Of a stretch of 64,000 nucleotides of DNA, positions 1 through 8,753 are shown piece by piece. The position numbers and the translations under genes were made by a program. This DNA comes from Sinorhizobium numidicum (GTDB taxonomy: Bacteria; Pseudomonadota; Alphaproteobacteria; Rhizobiales; Rhizobiaceae). Within the stretch, counting starts at the first letter, position 1, and each line of letters opens with the position of its first letter. The stretch is taken from contig NZ_CP120368.1 of the NCBI RefSeq assembly GCF_029892045.1, positions 246,001 to 310,000 of the forward strand. The letters run 5' to 3'. The notes below the pieces were generated by a model. The model was not told where the DNA came from. It ran no database searches and saw only the letters and a list, made by a program, of their open reading frames with translations.

Positions 1-696
1 CGCGAAGGCTTTGGCGTCGAGGAAGCCTTCGTTCTCGCTCGTCACCGCGGCGACGACGAAGACGAAATCGCTTTTCGTCAGTACCGTGTCGAGCGATGCC
101 GGCTCGACATCGTTGTCGCGAAGAAGCGAAGCCGGCAGCCAGGGATCGTAGACGCGGATCTTCGCGCGAAATCCCGAAAGCACGCGGTTCAGTGCCTTGC
201 CGAGGTCGCCGAAGCCGATGATGCCGATCTCGGAACCGGAAAGCAGCCGGGCGGAGCGATTGCCTTCGCCGCCCCAGATCTCGCGCCCCTCGCGGAAAGC
301 GATATCGGCATCGACGATGCCGCGGGCCAGGTTCAACGCCATGGCAAGCCCCATCTCGGCCACCGGCTCCGCAAAGACCTGACCGGTCGTCAGCACATGG
401 ATGCCCCGCTGGAAAAGCACCTCGTAGGGCATGTTGTTGATCAGGTTGCTTTCGACGTTGAGAATGGCGCGGAGCCTCGGCATGCGCTCGAGCGTTTTTT
501 CGTCTAGCGGCGGCTGACCGACGATGTATCCGACCTCGGCGAGGGTCTCGGCGCCGAGCCCGGCGATGTTCTCCGGATCGGCCTCGACGATGCGGTACCG
601 TTCGCGAAGCCGCCGCAGCGCCTGTGCGGTGAAGATCAGATCAAGCGTGCGTGGAGCGGGTGCGCTGATGACCAGCGGCCGGTTCGTCTCGGGCAT
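1..696 (-). CDS. D-2-hydroxyacid dehydrogenase, NAD-binding (partial)
   Basis: The first 232 codons of a D-isomer-specific 2-hydroxyacid dehydrogenase; the 3' part lies beyond the left window edge. The reading frame is open from base 1 to an ATG at 694-696 preceded by a GGAGG ribosome site. The N-terminal half is the substrate-binding domain. A Rossmann motif GFGDLG lies at about residues 161-166, followed about 20 residues later by the acidic VYDPW that would select NAD over NADP. The family reduces 2-keto acids in the cytoplasm; the substrate (phosphoglycerate, glyoxylate or other) cannot be told from this half. It is transcribed away from the intergenic repeat at about 745-845. Confidence 0.85.
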   Translation of the reverse strand, partial: MPETNRPLVISAPAPRTLDLIFTAQALRRLRERYRIVEADPENIAGLGAETLAEVGYIVGQPPLDEKTLERMPRLRAILNVESNLINNMPYEVLFQRGIHVLTTGQVFAEPVAEMGLAMALNLARGIVDADIAFREGREIWGGEGNRSARLLSGSEIGIIGFGDLGKALNRVLSGFRAKIRVYDPWLPASLLRDNDVEPASLDTVLTKSDFVFVVAAVTSENEGFLDAKAFA

Positions 697-744
697 GCGT
701 TCCTCCCAATCGGCGCCGTTGTCCACGGCATTTCGCGTTCATCT

Positions 745-845
745 ACTGCATGTGTCCTTAGATCGGAGCCGATCTAAGGGCAAAATATGCAGCAATTCAT
801 AGTGCTGCAGCGACCTTTGTGCGTCTGAAAAGACGCAGGGCGTCG
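745..845. repeat. Palindromic intergenic repeat, family B, copy 1
   Basis: The segment starts CTGCATGTGTCCTTAGATCGG, continues with the complementary GATCTAAGGGCAAAATATGC and ends with a hairpin GTGCGTCTGAAAAGACGCA-like. The same succession (TGCAT, CCTTA, ATCGGC, GATTAAGG, then AACTTTGTG, GAAAAGATGCGC) recurs at 27496-27588, and its last hairpin is seen inverted at 28432-28468. It lies between genes and encodes no credible protein. It matches the general description of rhizobial intergenic mosaic elements; the family name is an inference. Confidence 0.65.
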
Positions 846-916
846 TATGTCCGAGGAAGCGGGCTTTACCAAGCGGCGCGGCGATCCGGGCGCCGCATGG
901 TGGCTTTCATCCGCTC

Positions 917-1243
917 TCAATAGTTCAGGCCGCGCTTCTGCCGTTCGAGCGAGGGCGGCAGACGGCTCCCCTGAAAAACCGGGCCGTCGCCTCTCCTGCA
1001 TTTATAGACAGTGTCATAGCGAGGACCTCGGGACGACTCGAAAGGAGCGTAGCGATCGACGAAAATCTGTTCGCAGACCACGTTCTCGCTTTCCCGCAGC
1101 GGGGCCTCTGGCAGTACGCCCGGCAAGTCGTGATAGGTCTGGGCGAGCTGCAGCACGGCATCGTGCGCAAGCCCCGCATCCGCGGTGGCTCCAAGGAACA
1201 AGGCGGCGAGGGAAAGCGCTGGAATGGAACGAATCGGAATCAT
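917..1243 (-). CDS. Small secreted protein of unknown function
   Basis: A 108-residue protein that I do not recognise. From the ATG at 1243 the sequence starts with a typical signal peptide: MIPIR, then a hydrophobic stretch SIPALSLAALFLGATADAG, then a likely cleavage after GLA. The mature part is about 85 residues, with two cysteines (in VVCEQ and YKCRR) that could form a disulfide in the periplasm. A longer frame opens upstream to 1417, but that extension is rich in arginine and serine, runs through the repeat at 1322-1435 and looks non-coding. No strong ribosome site is visible. It stands alone, with repeats on both sides. Confidence 0.55.
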   Translation of the reverse strand: MIPIRSIPALSLAALFLGATADAGLAHDAVLQLAQTYHDLPGVLPEAPLRESENVVCEQIFVDRYAPFESSRGPRYDTVYKCRRGDGPVFQGSRLPPSLERQKRGLNY

Positions 1244-1321
1244 GCTTGCGGACTTTCCGGGGAGGGCACCGGCAAACGCGCACCGATGCAAGACACGGGG
1301 TATCGCGGTCGGCAAACTTGC

Positions 1322-1435
1322 GCTAGAGCGGCATGAGCAAAAGCGTGAAGCGGCTTCTTGCCCGTCGCGCTCCAGCTTGGGAAGCGATCGCGATGGTTTT
1401 GGGTTGACCCAGTCCAAAACGATCGTGATCTACAG
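1322..1435. repeat. Palindromic intergenic repeat, family A, degenerate copy
   Basis: Opens with GCTAGAGCGGCATGAGCAAA, then CGGCTTCTTGCCCGTCGCGC, and ends with a second inverted repeat, GGTTTTGGGTTGACCCAGTCC followed by AAAACGATCGTGATCT. Order and spacing match the better copy at 17541-17655, although many bases have diverged. The downstream rnd gene begins about 30 bases later. Confidence 0.55.
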
Positions 1436-1468
1436 TCCAACCACGTTTAGTTGATCTGGGGATTTTCG

Positions 1469-2095
1469 ATGGCGAATACAATACGGTTCCACGAAGGCGA
1501 CATTTCCGCAGCTGACGCCGTCCGCTACACCGGAGCGATCGCCATCGACACGGAAACCCTGGGTCTCGTTCCGCGCCGCGACCGGCTCTGCCTCGTGCAG
1601 CTTTCGCCGGGCGACGGCACGGCCGACGTGATCCGCATTGCCGCCGGCCAGAAGCAAGCGCCGAACCTCGTCGCGATGCTGGCCGACCCGAGGCGCCAGA
1701 AGATCTTCCATTTCGGCCGCTTCGACATCGCGGTGCTGTTCCACACCTTCGGCGTAACCGCCACACCCGTCTTCTGCACCAAGATTGCCTCCCGGCTCAC
1801 CCGCACCTATACGGACCGGCACGGGCTCAAGGATAATCTCAAGGAACTGCTCGACATCGATATCTCCAAGCAGCAGCAGTCGTCGGACTGGGCCGCGGAG
1901 ATCCTCTCACCGGCGCAGCTCGAATATGCCGCCTCCGATGTACTGTATCTGCATGCGCTTCGGGACAAGCTGACAGCGCGTCTTCTGCGCGATGGCCGGA
2001 TCGAGCACGCCGAAGCCTGCTTCACCTTCCTGCCGACGCGCGCCAAGCTCGATCTGCTCGGCTGGGAGGAAACCGATATCTTCGCTCATAGCTAG
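1469..2095 (+). CDS. rnd: Ribonuclease D-like 3'-5' exonuclease
   Basis: A 208-residue DEDDy-type 3'-5' exonuclease, the short RNase D form common in alphaproteobacteria that lacks the HRDC domains of the E. coli enzyme. Exo I is AIDTETLG near residue 25, with the two acidic metal ligands. Exo II is HFGRFDIAVL near residue 83. Exo III is YAASDVLYL near residue 155, with the Tyr and Asp of the DEDDy class. It would trim tRNA and other RNA 3' ends in the cytoplasm. The ATG at 1469 follows GGGGA by 6-7 bases; a TTG 18 bases upstream is less likely. It is convergent with the following gene. Confidence 0.9.
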   Translation: MANTIRFHEGDISAADAVRYTGAIAIDTETLGLVPRRDRLCLVQLSPGDGTADVIRIAAGQKQAPNLVAMLADPRRQKIFHFGRFDIAVLFHTFGVTATPVFCTKIASRLTRTYTDRHGLKDNLKELLDIDISKQQQSSDWAAEILSPAQLEYAASDVLYLHALRDKLTARLLRDGRIEHAEACFTFLPTRAKLDLLGWEETDIFAHS

Positions 2096-2176
2096 GCCCC
2101 TGATCCTGAGTTTGCTTCAGGTCAGCCGACGAGCATCAGCGGGCTGCCAATGATCGGCAGCTTGATCAGGGCCTAG
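2092..2176. repeat. Inverted repeat joining two convergent stop codons, with inner hairpins
   Basis: The left arm CTAGGCCCCTGATC (2092-2105) and the right arm GATCAGGGCCTAG (2164-2176) are complementary apart from one bulged base. They enclose two smaller hairpins (CCTGA/TCAGG at 2105-2121 and GCTGCC/GGCAGC at 2143-2161). The stop codons of rnd and of the Rdx-family gene both lie inside the arms. It may act as a bidirectional transcription stop, although no T-run follows. Confidence 0.5.
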
Positions 2177-2454
2177 GTCCTGTCGACATGGCCGAGATCG
2201 CGCTCCGGTTCGATCACGTCGCGGATCCGCTGCTTCAGTTCCTTCGGTCCGGGAAAGCCGCCGTCGCGCTTGCGCTCCCAGACGAGCTCGTCATCGACGC
2301 GAATCTCGAAATTGCCGCCGGTGCCGGGGATCAGCGCCACCTCGCCGAGCGTATCGGCAAAGGTCGAGAGGAGCTCCTGCGCCATCCAGCCGGCGCGCAG
2401 CAGCCAGTTGCACTGGGTGCAATAGAGGATCGTGACGCGCGGCTTTTCACTCAT
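2173..2454 (-). CDS. Rdx (SelT/SelW/SelH) family thioredoxin-like protein
   Basis: A 93-residue member of the SelW/Rdx family, a small thioredoxin-fold redox protein. The N-terminal beta-strand leads into the CxxC motif YCTQCNW at about residues 12-18, and the second conserved block is GTGGNFEIRVDDELVW, which in the family precedes a helix. It has cysteine rather than selenocysteine in the active site. The partner is unknown. The ATG at 2454 starts the conserved sequence MSEKPRVTILYC; the longer upstream frame is not conserved-looking. It stands alone, convergent with rnd. Confidence 0.85.
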   Translation of the reverse strand: MSEKPRVTILYCTQCNWLLRAGWMAQELLSTFADTLGEVALIPGTGGNFEIRVDDELVWERKRDGGFPGPKELKQRIRDVIEPERDLGHVDRT

Positions 2455-2646
2455 CTGACATGTCCTGTTTGCATCTGTCAGCTCGCACAGTAGCTTCGCG
2501 CCTTGGGCCGAACAACGGGCCTTCACCGGCTCTTCACATAAATGTCAACTTGAGAAGTCATGTTTTTATCGCCCGGTCCCTTGTTTTCCGGACGGCGTGC
2601 GGGAAGAGACTCGGGGACATTTGCAACAATCTGCGAGAGGAACCCG

Positions 2647-3102
2647 ATGACCGACACCACTATTACGAATGGCCGCCCGAATGCGATCCTGCCGGCGCTC
2701 GAAAAGATCTACGTGCCGTTCGACACTTTCGCCGAAACGCTGCTGCGCGTTCTTGCCGGCGCGCTGCTCGTCACCCACGGCTATGGCAAGATCCTCGACC
2801 CCTTCGGCGCTGTCGGCATGGTGGAGGGGCTCGGCTTCTATCCTGGCGTCTTCTGGTCGCCGCTGCTTTCCGCCACGGAATTCTTCGGCGGCATCTTCAT
2901 CGCCATAGGTTTCCTGACCCGGCCAGCCGCCCTCGCTGCCACCATCGTGCTGCTGGTCACCGTCTATTTCCACGGCATCGTCCAGGGCCAGGGTCTCGGC
3001 GGTGCCGAAAAGTCGATCCTTTGGGCCGCGATCACCTTCTTCTTTGCTATCCGTGGCGCCAACAGTCAGTCGGTCGACGCCAAAATCGGCAAGCAGTTCT
3101 GA
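2647..3102 (+). CDS. DoxX family membrane protein
   Basis: A 151-residue integral membrane protein of the DoxX family with four predicted membrane segments. These are at about residues 28-48 (LLRVLAGALLVTHGYGKI), 70-90, 95-115 (ALAATIVLLVTVYFHG) and 122-140. The GALLVTHGYGKI signature and the short loops fit the family, whose members are linked to redox and thiol stress, with the reaction unsettled. The ATG at 2647 follows GAGAGGAA. A strong 14-bp inverted repeat lies just after its stop. Confidence 0.85.
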   Translation: MTDTTITNGRPNAILPALEKIYVPFDTFAETLLRVLAGALLVTHGYGKILDPFGAVGMVEGLGFYPGVFWSPLLSATEFFGGIFIAIGFLTRPAALAATIVLLVTVYFHGIVQGQGLGGAEKSILWAAITFFFAIRGANSQSVDAKIGKQF

Positions 3103-3108
3103 GCTTTA

Positions 3109-3151
3109 TGCATGACATACGGGTGCAGCAAATTCGGCCGTATGTCATGCA
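3109..3151. terminator. Perfect 14-bp inverted repeat after the DoxX gene
   Basis: Arms TGCATGACATACGG (3109-3122) and CCGTATGTCATGCA (3138-3151) are perfectly complementary, with a 15-base loop. It starts 7 bases after the DoxX stop codon. No T-run follows, so it is either a factor-assisted terminator or RNA stabiliser, or a protein-binding site. Confidence 0.5.
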
Positions 3152-3262
3152 GTGTGACGACCGGAAGACGCGCAGCAACGCCGCTTTTCTTCCTCCTGCG
3201 GGCCTGAAACTCCTTGAACGACGGCTTCACTCATGGTCCTCTCGGGGAGAGGAGGCGGAGCC

Positions 3263-3754
3263 ATGAGTGAATCGATCGAAGGCGGCTGTTTCTGCGGCCG
3301 CATCCGTTATCGGCTGAAGCGCCGGCCGATGTTCGTCCATTGCTGCCATTGCAAAGATTGCCAGCGACAGCTGGGTAGCGCCTTCGTGCTGAACGGCATC
3401 ATCGAGGCGGAAAACGTCGAGCTCCTGAGGGGAGAGCCCGTCACGGTGACGCTTTCGACCGACAGCGGCCGTCCGCACGACGTCTATCGCTGTGCCGAGT
3501 GCCAGTCGGCGCTCTGGAGCGACTATGGCAGGCGCAAGTGGCTTTCCTTCGTTCGCGTCGCGACCCTCGACCGCCCGTCGGACTTTCCGCCGGACGTGCA
3601 CATCTATACCCGCTCGAAACTCGACTGGGTGCCGCTGCCGCCCGGTGCGCAGGTTTTCGAGGAATATTACGATATGAAAGCTCTCTGGCCGAAGGAGAGT
3701 TTGGAACGGCGCGATCGGGCGCGCGCGAAGGCGGAGGGATCGGAGCGGACGTGA
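3263..3754 (+). CDS. GFA (glutathione-dependent formaldehyde-activating/CENP-V) family protein
   Basis: A 163-residue zinc-binding GFA-domain protein. The Cys pattern is [10 protein letters not shown] at about residue 8, CCHCKDCQR near 33-39 and CAECQS near 80, the ligands that hold two zinc ions in this fold. Family members are annotated as S-hydroxymethylglutathione synthase, but for most the substrate is unproven. The ATG at 3263 follows GAGAGGAGG at 3247. The stop overlaps the next gene's GTG by 4 bases, so the two are probably translationally coupled in one transcript with the GNAT gene after them. A second, unrelated GFA copy lies at 53644-54105. Confidence 0.85.
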   Translation: MSESIEGGCFCGRIRYRLKRRPMFVHCCHCKDCQRQLGSAFVLNGIIEAENVELLRGEPVTVTLSTDSGRPHDVYRCAECQSALWSDYGRRKWLSFVRVATLDRPSDFPPDVHIYTRSKLDWVPLPPGAQVFEEYYDMKALWPKESLERRDRARAKAEGSERT

Positions 3755-4329
3755 CGGCAAGCGAGCGCGAAAAGATGGCCGCCGGCGAGTGGTACTGCTG
3801 CCTCGATCCGGAATTGAATGCTTTGCGCGCAAAGGCTCGCGAGGCCGTGCACTGGCACAACACCATGCCGCCCGACGAGCGCGGCGGCATGGCCCTGGCG
3901 CTTAGGGCGCTCTTCGCGAACGTGGCCCCGGATGTCTTCATCGAGGCGCCGTTCCACTGCTCCTACGGCATGAACATCACGCTCGGTCCGCGCGTCTATC
4001 TGAATGCCGGCTGCACCATCCTCGACAGCGCCCCGGTTGCCATCGGCAACGGCTCGATGCTCGGCCCGGGTGTCCACGTCTATTGCGCCGAGCATCACAA
4101 GGACCCGGCCTTGCGCCGAACCGGACTGGAAATCGCCCGCCCCGTCACGATCGGTAACGATGTCTGGATCGGCGGCGGCGCGATCATCCTCGGCGGCGTG
4201 ACGATTGGCAATGGCGCCATCGTCGGGGCGGGTTCGGTGGTGACGCGGGACGTGGCTGCGGGTGCGACGATGATGGGGAGCCCGGCGCGGCTACATGACA
4301 GCATGTTAAGGGGAGCCAACGTTCGATGA
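3751..4329 (+). CDS. Maltose/galactoside O-acetyltransferase family (NodL/LacA/Maa-like)
   Basis: A 192-residue left-handed beta-helix acetyltransferase. The N-terminal block [19 protein letters not shown] is the typical start of Maa/NodL proteins and supports the GTG start at 3751, which overlaps the preceding stop by 4 bases; an ATG at 3775 would cut this block. Hexapeptide repeats run from about residue 95 to 180, with the catalytic His in YCAEHHKDP near residue 115. It would transfer acetyl from acetyl-CoA to a sugar hydroxyl in the cytoplasm. The acceptor is unknown and the context does not suggest Nod-factor synthesis. Confidence 0.88.
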   Translation: MTASEREKMAAGEWYCCLDPELNALRAKAREAVHWHNTMPPDERGGMALALRALFANVAPDVFIEAPFHCSYGMNITLGPRVYLNAGCTILDSAPVAIGNGSMLGPGVHVYCAEHHKDPALRRTGLEIARPVTIGNDVWIGGGAIILGGVTIGNGAIVGAGSVVTRDVAAGATMMGSPARLHDSMLRGANVR

Positions 4330-4835
4330 CGGATGAGGCGACAACAATCCATATCCGCCCGGCGCGCACTGAGGATGTGCCGGCGCTTTGCACCTTCCTG
4401 AACGAGATCATCCGGCTTGGCGGCACGACCGCGCACGAAACTCCGTTTAGTCATGAGAGCTTTGCCTCGCATTTTCTTTGCGGCCTAGGTTTCGTCAGTT
4501 GCTTCGTCGCGGAAGATACTGAGGGCCGGCCTTGCGCCTTTCAGGCGCTGGAGCGCTGGGACGGTCTCCCCGTGGGCTGGGCGGATATCGGAACCTTCGC
4601 CCGACCGCATGCGAAGGTTCGCGGTGCCGGAACCGCGCTTTTTGCCGCCACAAAGGCGCATGCGCGCACCGCGGGCTTCAAGGTGATCAACGCGACCATT
4701 CGCGCCGATAACATGGGCGGCCTGGCCTACTACGACAAAATGGGGTTCGTCGACTACAAGGTCGAAAGCGGAGTGCCGCTGAGGGATGGCCGGCCCGTCG
4801 ACCGCATCTCAAAGCGCTATCTACTTTCGCGATGA
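4326..4835 (+). CDS. GNAT family N-acetyltransferase
   Basis: A 169-residue GNAT acetyltransferase resembling the phosphinothricin/methionine-sulfoximine acetyltransferase group. It starts [14 protein letters not shown], has the acetyl-CoA loop near [14 protein letters not shown] (about residues 98-111), and the C-terminal signature [17 protein letters not shown] near 135-150. The ATG overlaps the upstream acetyltransferase stop (ATGA), making it the last gene of a three-gene overlapping unit. The real substrate cannot be read from the sequence. Confidence 0.85.
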   Translation: MTDEATTIHIRPARTEDVPALCTFLNEIIRLGGTTAHETPFSHESFASHFLCGLGFVSCFVAEDTEGRPCAFQALERWDGLPVGWADIGTFARPHAKVRGAGTALFAATKAHARTAGFKVINATIRADNMGGLAYYDKMGFVDYKVESGVPLRDGRPVDRISKRYLLSR

Positions 4836-4853
4836 TACGCTGGTCGAGAGTGA

Positions 4854-5150
4854 TCAGAAGCCTTGAAATGCGAAATCGATGGCGGCGACGATGTCGTCGC
4901 GCCGATCCGACAGATTTGCGACCATGTCGCCAACGCTCAAGGATATGGCGGACATAAGGTGCGTCGCCAAAATGTAGTGTTCGCCGTCGATCGTCACCTG
5001 GGGGTTGAGGCGCGACATGGCGCGACCGAATTCAGCTTCAGGAATGAATGGAGCGACCATCCTGGTTTTCAACGCGTCAAAGAGGTCGGCCTGGAGATCG
5101 ATCACCAACGTGTCGCCCTGCTTCAGGCGATAGACGTGAAAGCGAGCCAT
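4854..5150 (-). CDS. ccdB: CcdB-family toxin (gyrase poison type)
   Basis: A 98-residue CcdB-like toxin. The family poisons DNA gyrase unless bound by CcdA. Family features are the N-terminal MARFHVYRLKQGDTLVIDLQ strand pair, the central RMVAPFIPE block, and a C-terminal helix IDFAFQGF. In F-plasmid CcdB the last residues WGI contact gyrase. Here they are QGF, so the key tryptophan is absent while the glycine stays; toxicity therefore cannot be assumed. Its ATG overlaps the ccdA stop by one base (TAATG), the usual coupled order of antitoxin first. Confidence 0.85.
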   Translation of the reverse strand: MARFHVYRLKQGDTLVIDLQADLFDALKTRMVAPFIPEAEFGRAMSRLNPQVTIDGEHYILATHLMSAISLSVGDMVANLSDRRDDIVAAIDFAFQGF

Positions 5151-5383
5151 TAGAACTGTCGGTGTCTGGCCAGCGGCAGTCCGCGTTTTTCGACAAAGGC
5201 GTTCGCATCGGAGATCGCTTCCGCGTTCTGCGTGCGCCAGAGCTTTTCTTGTTCAGCTCTGGTAGCTTTGGCGATGCCCTCCTCTGCCGCGCGCGAGATA
5301 TTGATCTTGAGATCGCGCGCCTGCGACAGCAGATCGTCATTGAGAGAGGGATTGGTCGGGCGTCTTGCGGTTGATCTGGTCAT
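5150..5383 (-). CDS. ccdA: CcdA-family antitoxin
   Basis: A 77-residue CcdA-like antitoxin. The N-terminal part should form a ribbon-helix-helix DNA-binding dimer (LNDDLLSQARDLKINISRAAE). The C-terminal part has the conserved AEQEKLWRTQNAEAISDANA toxin-binding segment and the closing EKRGLPL. It would neutralise CcdB and repress its own operon. A perfect 14-bp inverted repeat lies 9-43 bases upstream of its start, a natural position for the autoregulatory operator. It lies directly downstream of lepA on the same strand. Confidence 0.87.
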   Translation of the reverse strand: MTRSTARRPTNPSLNDDLLSQARDLKINISRAAEEGIAKATRAEQEKLWRTQNAEAISDANAFVEKRGLPLARHRQF

Positions 5384-5391
5384 GTTCGCTC

Positions 5392-5426
5392 CATGAAGAT
5401 GCGCACGCTACATGCGCATCTTCATG
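5392..5426. promoter_or_regulatory. Perfect inverted repeat upstream of ccdAB, candidate operator
   Basis: Arms CATGAAGATGCGCA (5392-5405) and TGCGCATCTTCATG (5413-5426) with a 7-base spacer. It lies between the lepA stop (5439) and the ccdA start (5383). No T-run follows in either direction, which favours an operator over a lepA terminator, but both roles are possible. Confidence 0.55.
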
Positions 5427-5438
5427 AGAAGAAAACAA

Positions 5439-7265
5439 TCACTCATCCCCCATCTTCAGCGCCGCGATAAACGCCTCCTGCGGGATTTCCACCTTGCCGA
5501 ACTGGCGCATGCGCTTCTTGCCGGCCTTCTGTTTTTCCAGAAGCTTGCGCTTGCGGGTGGCGTCGCCGCCGTAGCACTTGGCGGTCACGTCCTTGCGCAG
5601 CGCCGAGATGGTTTCGCGGGCGATCACGTTGCCGCCGATGGCGGCCTGGATCGGGATCTTGAACATGTGCTTCGGGATCAGCTCCTTCAGCTTCTCGCAC
5701 ATTTCGCGGCCGCGCTTTTCCGCCGCCATGCGGTGCACCATCATCGACAGAGCGTCCACCGGCTCGCCGTTGACGAGGATGGACATCTTCACAAGATTGC
5801 CTTCCCTGTGCTCGGTGATCTGATAATCGAAGGAGGCGTAACCCTTGGAAATAGATTTCAGCCGGTCATAGAAATCGAACACGACTTCGTTGAGCGGCAG
5901 GTCATAGGTAAGCATTGCGCGGCTACCGACATAGGTCAGCTCGACCTGGATACCGCGGCGATCCTGGCAAAGCTTCAGGATACCGCCGAGATAATCGTCG
6001 GGCGTCAGGATCGTCGCGCGTATCCATGGTTCGTGGATTTCAGCGATCTTGACCACATCCGGCATATCGGCGGGGTTGTGAAGCTCGCGCTCCGAGCCAT
6101 CGGTCATGAACAGCTTGTAGACGACCGAGGGCGCAGTCGCGATCAGGTCGAGATCGAATTCGCGCTCAAGACGCTCCTGGATGATTTCAAGATGCAGAAG
6201 GCCAAGGAAGCCGCAGCGGAAACCGAAGCCGAGTGCCGCGGAGGACTCCATTTCAAAGGAGAAGGAAGCATCGTTGAGGCGCAGCTTGCCCATGGCCGAG
6301 CGCAGGTCCTCGAAGTCGGCAGCGTCGACCGGGAAGAGGCCGCAGAACACCACGGGCTGCGCCGGCTTGAAGCCGGGCAGTGCCTTGGCCGTCGGCCGCT
6401 TGTCCTCGGTGATCGTATCGCCGACGCGGGTATCGGCCACTTCTTTGATCGAGGCGGTGATGAAGCCGATCTCGCCGGGGCCGAGCGCGTCCATGGCGAC
6501 CATCTTCGGCGTCAGCACGCCGAGGCGCTCGATCTGGTATTTCGCATCCGTCCCCATCATGCGGATGGTCATGCCCTTTTTCAGCGTTCCGTCGATGACG
6601 CGCACCAGAACCATGACGCCGAGATAGCTGTCATACCAGCTGTCCACGAGCAGCGCCTTCAACGGCGCGGTGTCGCCACCGTCGCTTTTCGGCGGCGGCA
6701 GCCTGTGAACGATCGCTTCCAGGACATCCGGAATGCCGAGGCCGGTCTTTGCCGAGATCAAGACTGCGTCGGAGGCGTCGATGCCGATCACCTCCTCGAT
6801 CTGCTCCTTGATCCGCTCCGGCTCCGCTGCCGGCAGATCGATCTTGTTGAGCACCGTGACGAGCTCATGATTGTTGTCGATCGCCTGGTAGACGTTGGCA
6901 AGCGTCTGGGCTTCCACGCCCTGGCTGGCGTCGACGACCAGCAGCGAACCTTCGCAGGCCGAAAGCGAGCGTGAGACTTCGTAGGCGAAATCGACGTGGC
7001 CGGGCGTGTCGATGAGGTTCAGCACATAGGTCTCGCCGTTGTTCGCCTTATAGTGCAGGCGCACGGTCTGGGCCTTGATGGTGATACCACGCTCGCGCTC
7101 GATATCCATGCTATCCAAGACCTGCTCGGACATTTCTCGCTCGGCAAGGCCGCCGGTCGACTGGATCAGCCGGTCGGCCAGCGTCGATTTGCCGTGGTCG
7201 ATATGGGCCACGATCGAGAAGTTGCGGATATGCGACAGGGGAGTCCTGGAAGATGTTGTGCTCAT
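5439..7265 (-). CDS. lepA: Elongation factor 4 (LepA), ribosome back-translocase GTPase
   Basis: A 608-residue translational GTPase of normal length. G1 is AHIDHGKST near residue 20, the switch region is [11 protein letters not shown]3 is DTPGHVDF, G4 is NKIDLPAA and the G5 region is SAKTG. The EF-G-like domains and the LepA-specific basic C-terminus ([20 protein letters not shown] near 555-575) are complete. It remodels stalled ribosomes at the membrane-cytoplasm interface. I take the ATG at 7265 ([17 protein letters not shown]); the much longer upstream frame would run into non-conserved sequence. It is the first gene of a run towards ccdAB. Confidence 0.97.
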   Translation of the reverse strand: MSTTSSRTPLSHIRNFSIVAHIDHGKSTLADRLIQSTGGLAEREMSEQVLDSMDIERERGITIKAQTVRLHYKANNGETYVLNLIDTPGHVDFAYEVSRSLSACEGSLLVVDASQGVEAQTLANVYQAIDNNHELVTVLNKIDLPAAEPERIKEQIEEVIGIDASDAVLISAKTGLGIPDVLEAIVHRLPPPKSDGGDTAPLKALLVDSWYDSYLGVMVLVRVIDGTLKKGMTIRMMGTDAKYQIERLGVLTPKMVAMDALGPGEIGFITASIKEVADTRVGDTITEDKRPTAKALPGFKPAQPVVFCGLFPVDAADFEDLRSAMGKLRLNDASFSFEMESSAALGFGFRCGFLGLLHLEIIQERLEREFDLDLIATAPSVVYKLFMTDGSERELHNPADMPDVVKIAEIHEPWIRATILTPDDYLGGILKLCQDRRGIQVELTYVGSRAMLTYDLPLNEVVFDFYDRLKSISKGYASFDYQITEHREGNLVKMSILVNGEPVDALSMMVHRMAAEKRGREMCEKLKELIPKHMFKIPIQAAIGGNVIARETISALRKDVTAKCYGGDATRKRKLLEKQKAGKKRMRQFGKVEIPQEAFIAALKMGDE

Positions 7266-7348
7266 AGGCCCGCATATAGCAGCGCTCTCAGGCGGCGCAA
7301 AGCGGGAAATGAAGGCTTCGTTTACGATAATCCGAAGCCGCCGTCGGC

Positions 7349-8587
7349 CTACTCCGGCTTGGCTTCGCTCTCGCACAAAGCTCCGGCATTGGGGATCTGG
7401 GCCGTCTTCCACTCGAAGCCCTCCCGACTTTCCGACACCTCTTCCGAGCGTTTGCGCAGGCGGTAGAGCACGAAGCCCGCGTAGAGAAGAGCAACGGCCA
7501 TCGCCGCATAGATGAAGGTGCGCTGGCCGAAAAACGGGGTCAGCACAGTGACGAGCATGGGTACGACGGTGGCCGAAGCTGACCAAGCGATGAGCATGGT
7601 GCTGGCGAGCGGCACGAAGTCGGCGGGATCTGTCCGGTCGTTGGCATGCGCATTGGCAATCGAATAGACCGTCTCGACCGCGCCGGCAAAGAGCGCGAAA
7701 ACCAGCATCAGCAGGACGAGATTGGCGAAAGAAACGGTTAGGGCCGCCATGCCTGCCGCGACGACCAGCAGGCAGGTCGCAATCAGCACGACGCGCCGGT
7801 CGATGCGGTCGGAAAAGGCGCCCATCGGATACTGGATGAAAAGCAGCCCGAACTGCATGACGAACATCAGCGCCGCGACGTCCTGCTGGCTGACTGCGTT
7901 GGCGGCATAGATCGGGGTAAACCCCTGCACCACCATCGAAAGCCCTCCCGAGGCGAGCACGCCCATCAAGGCGACGGGCGAGTTCCGCCAGACCATCGGG
8001 ATATCGACGCTCACCTTGGCCGGGGCAGGAGGCGTTGGCAGGCGCGTCAGCCCGATCGGCAGGATGGCCACTGCTGTGAAGAAGACCGTGATGATCGGGG
8101 CAAGATTACCCTCCGCCGGAATCCGGCCGAAGAGCCAGGCGCCGGCGCCGAGGCCGATCACATAGGCCATGTAGAACAGCGCCATCGCCTTGCCGCGCCA
8201 GTGGTTTTCGCTGGCGTGGTTGAGCCAGCTCTGGGTTATGATGAAATTGGTATTCGCGGCGATGCCATAGAGACCGCGGGCGATGATCCAGAGGATCGGG
8301 TGAACGCCGAGGCTGACGAGCAGCGCCGAGAGGATGACGAGGGCCATCGAGCAGGAGAAGGCGCGGGCATGGCCGACGCGGCGGATCAAGGGTCCGGCGA
8401 TGACGCAGCCGACAAGGCCGCCGAAGGCGATGGCGGTGACCGCCGCGCCCGGCACCCAGGCCGGTGCTCCCAACCGCGTCAGCACGAAAGGAACATAGGC
8501 GAGCATCATGCCATTGCCGATAGCCACAGCCGTCATCGAGACCACGATGCTGGCAATCGACAGCAGCGACGAAGGGGGCCTATCCAT
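7349..8587 (-). CDS. MFS transporter
   Basis: A 412-residue major facilitator with about twelve hydrophobic segments. The loop after the second segment holds [13 protein letters not shown], the MFS motif-A region, and the matching loop in the second half is [14 protein letters not shown]. The ATG at 8587 follows GGGAGGACAGC; an upstream frame reaching 8773 crosses the regulator's promoter and is not credible. It is divergent from an XRE-cupin regulator, with about 180 bases between, so the regulator probably controls it. Substrate unknown; a drug or metabolite exporter is the usual guess for this arrangement. Confidence 0.88.
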   Translation of the reverse strand: MDRPPSSLLSIASIVVSMTAVAIGNGMMLAYVPFVLTRLGAPAWVPGAAVTAIAFGGLVGCVIAGPLIRRVGHARAFSCSMALVILSALLVSLGVHPILWIIARGLYGIAANTNFIITQSWLNHASENHWRGKAMALFYMAYVIGLGAGAWLFGRIPAEGNLAPIITVFFTAVAILPIGLTRLPTPPAPAKVSVDIPMVWRNSPVALMGVLASGGLSMVVQGFTPIYAANAVSQQDVAALMFVMQFGLLFIQYPMGAFSDRIDRRVVLIATCLLVVAAGMAALTVSFANLVLLMLVFALFAGAVETVYSIANAHANDRTDPADFVPLASTMLIAWSASATVVPMLVTVLTPFFGQRTFIYAAMAVALLYAGFVLYRLRKRSEEVSESREGFEWKTAQIPNAGALCESEAKPE

Positions 8588-8753
8588 ATGCTGTCCTCCC
8601 GCGGTCATGCTCAATAAGACTTCTCTAAATTGTTGAAGAAGGAACATTTTTCTGAAATGACCTGACGGCGACCGTAGCGTGATAGCGGTCGTGGCGTTGT
8701 CGCCAAAGCGGCATCGGCGAAATTTATTTGGCGGCTTCGTCCAGCGCTTGACT

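Noticed and set aside
5412..6974. Long plus-strand frame of 520 codons opposite lepA
   Set aside because: It is fully antisense to a complete, highly conserved lepA and has the His/Arg/Asp-rich composition of a high-GC shadow frame.
5439..7586. LepA with a 107-residue N-terminal extension
   Set aside because: The extension is low-complexity and runs into the antisense end of the MFS region; the LepA consensus starts at 7265.
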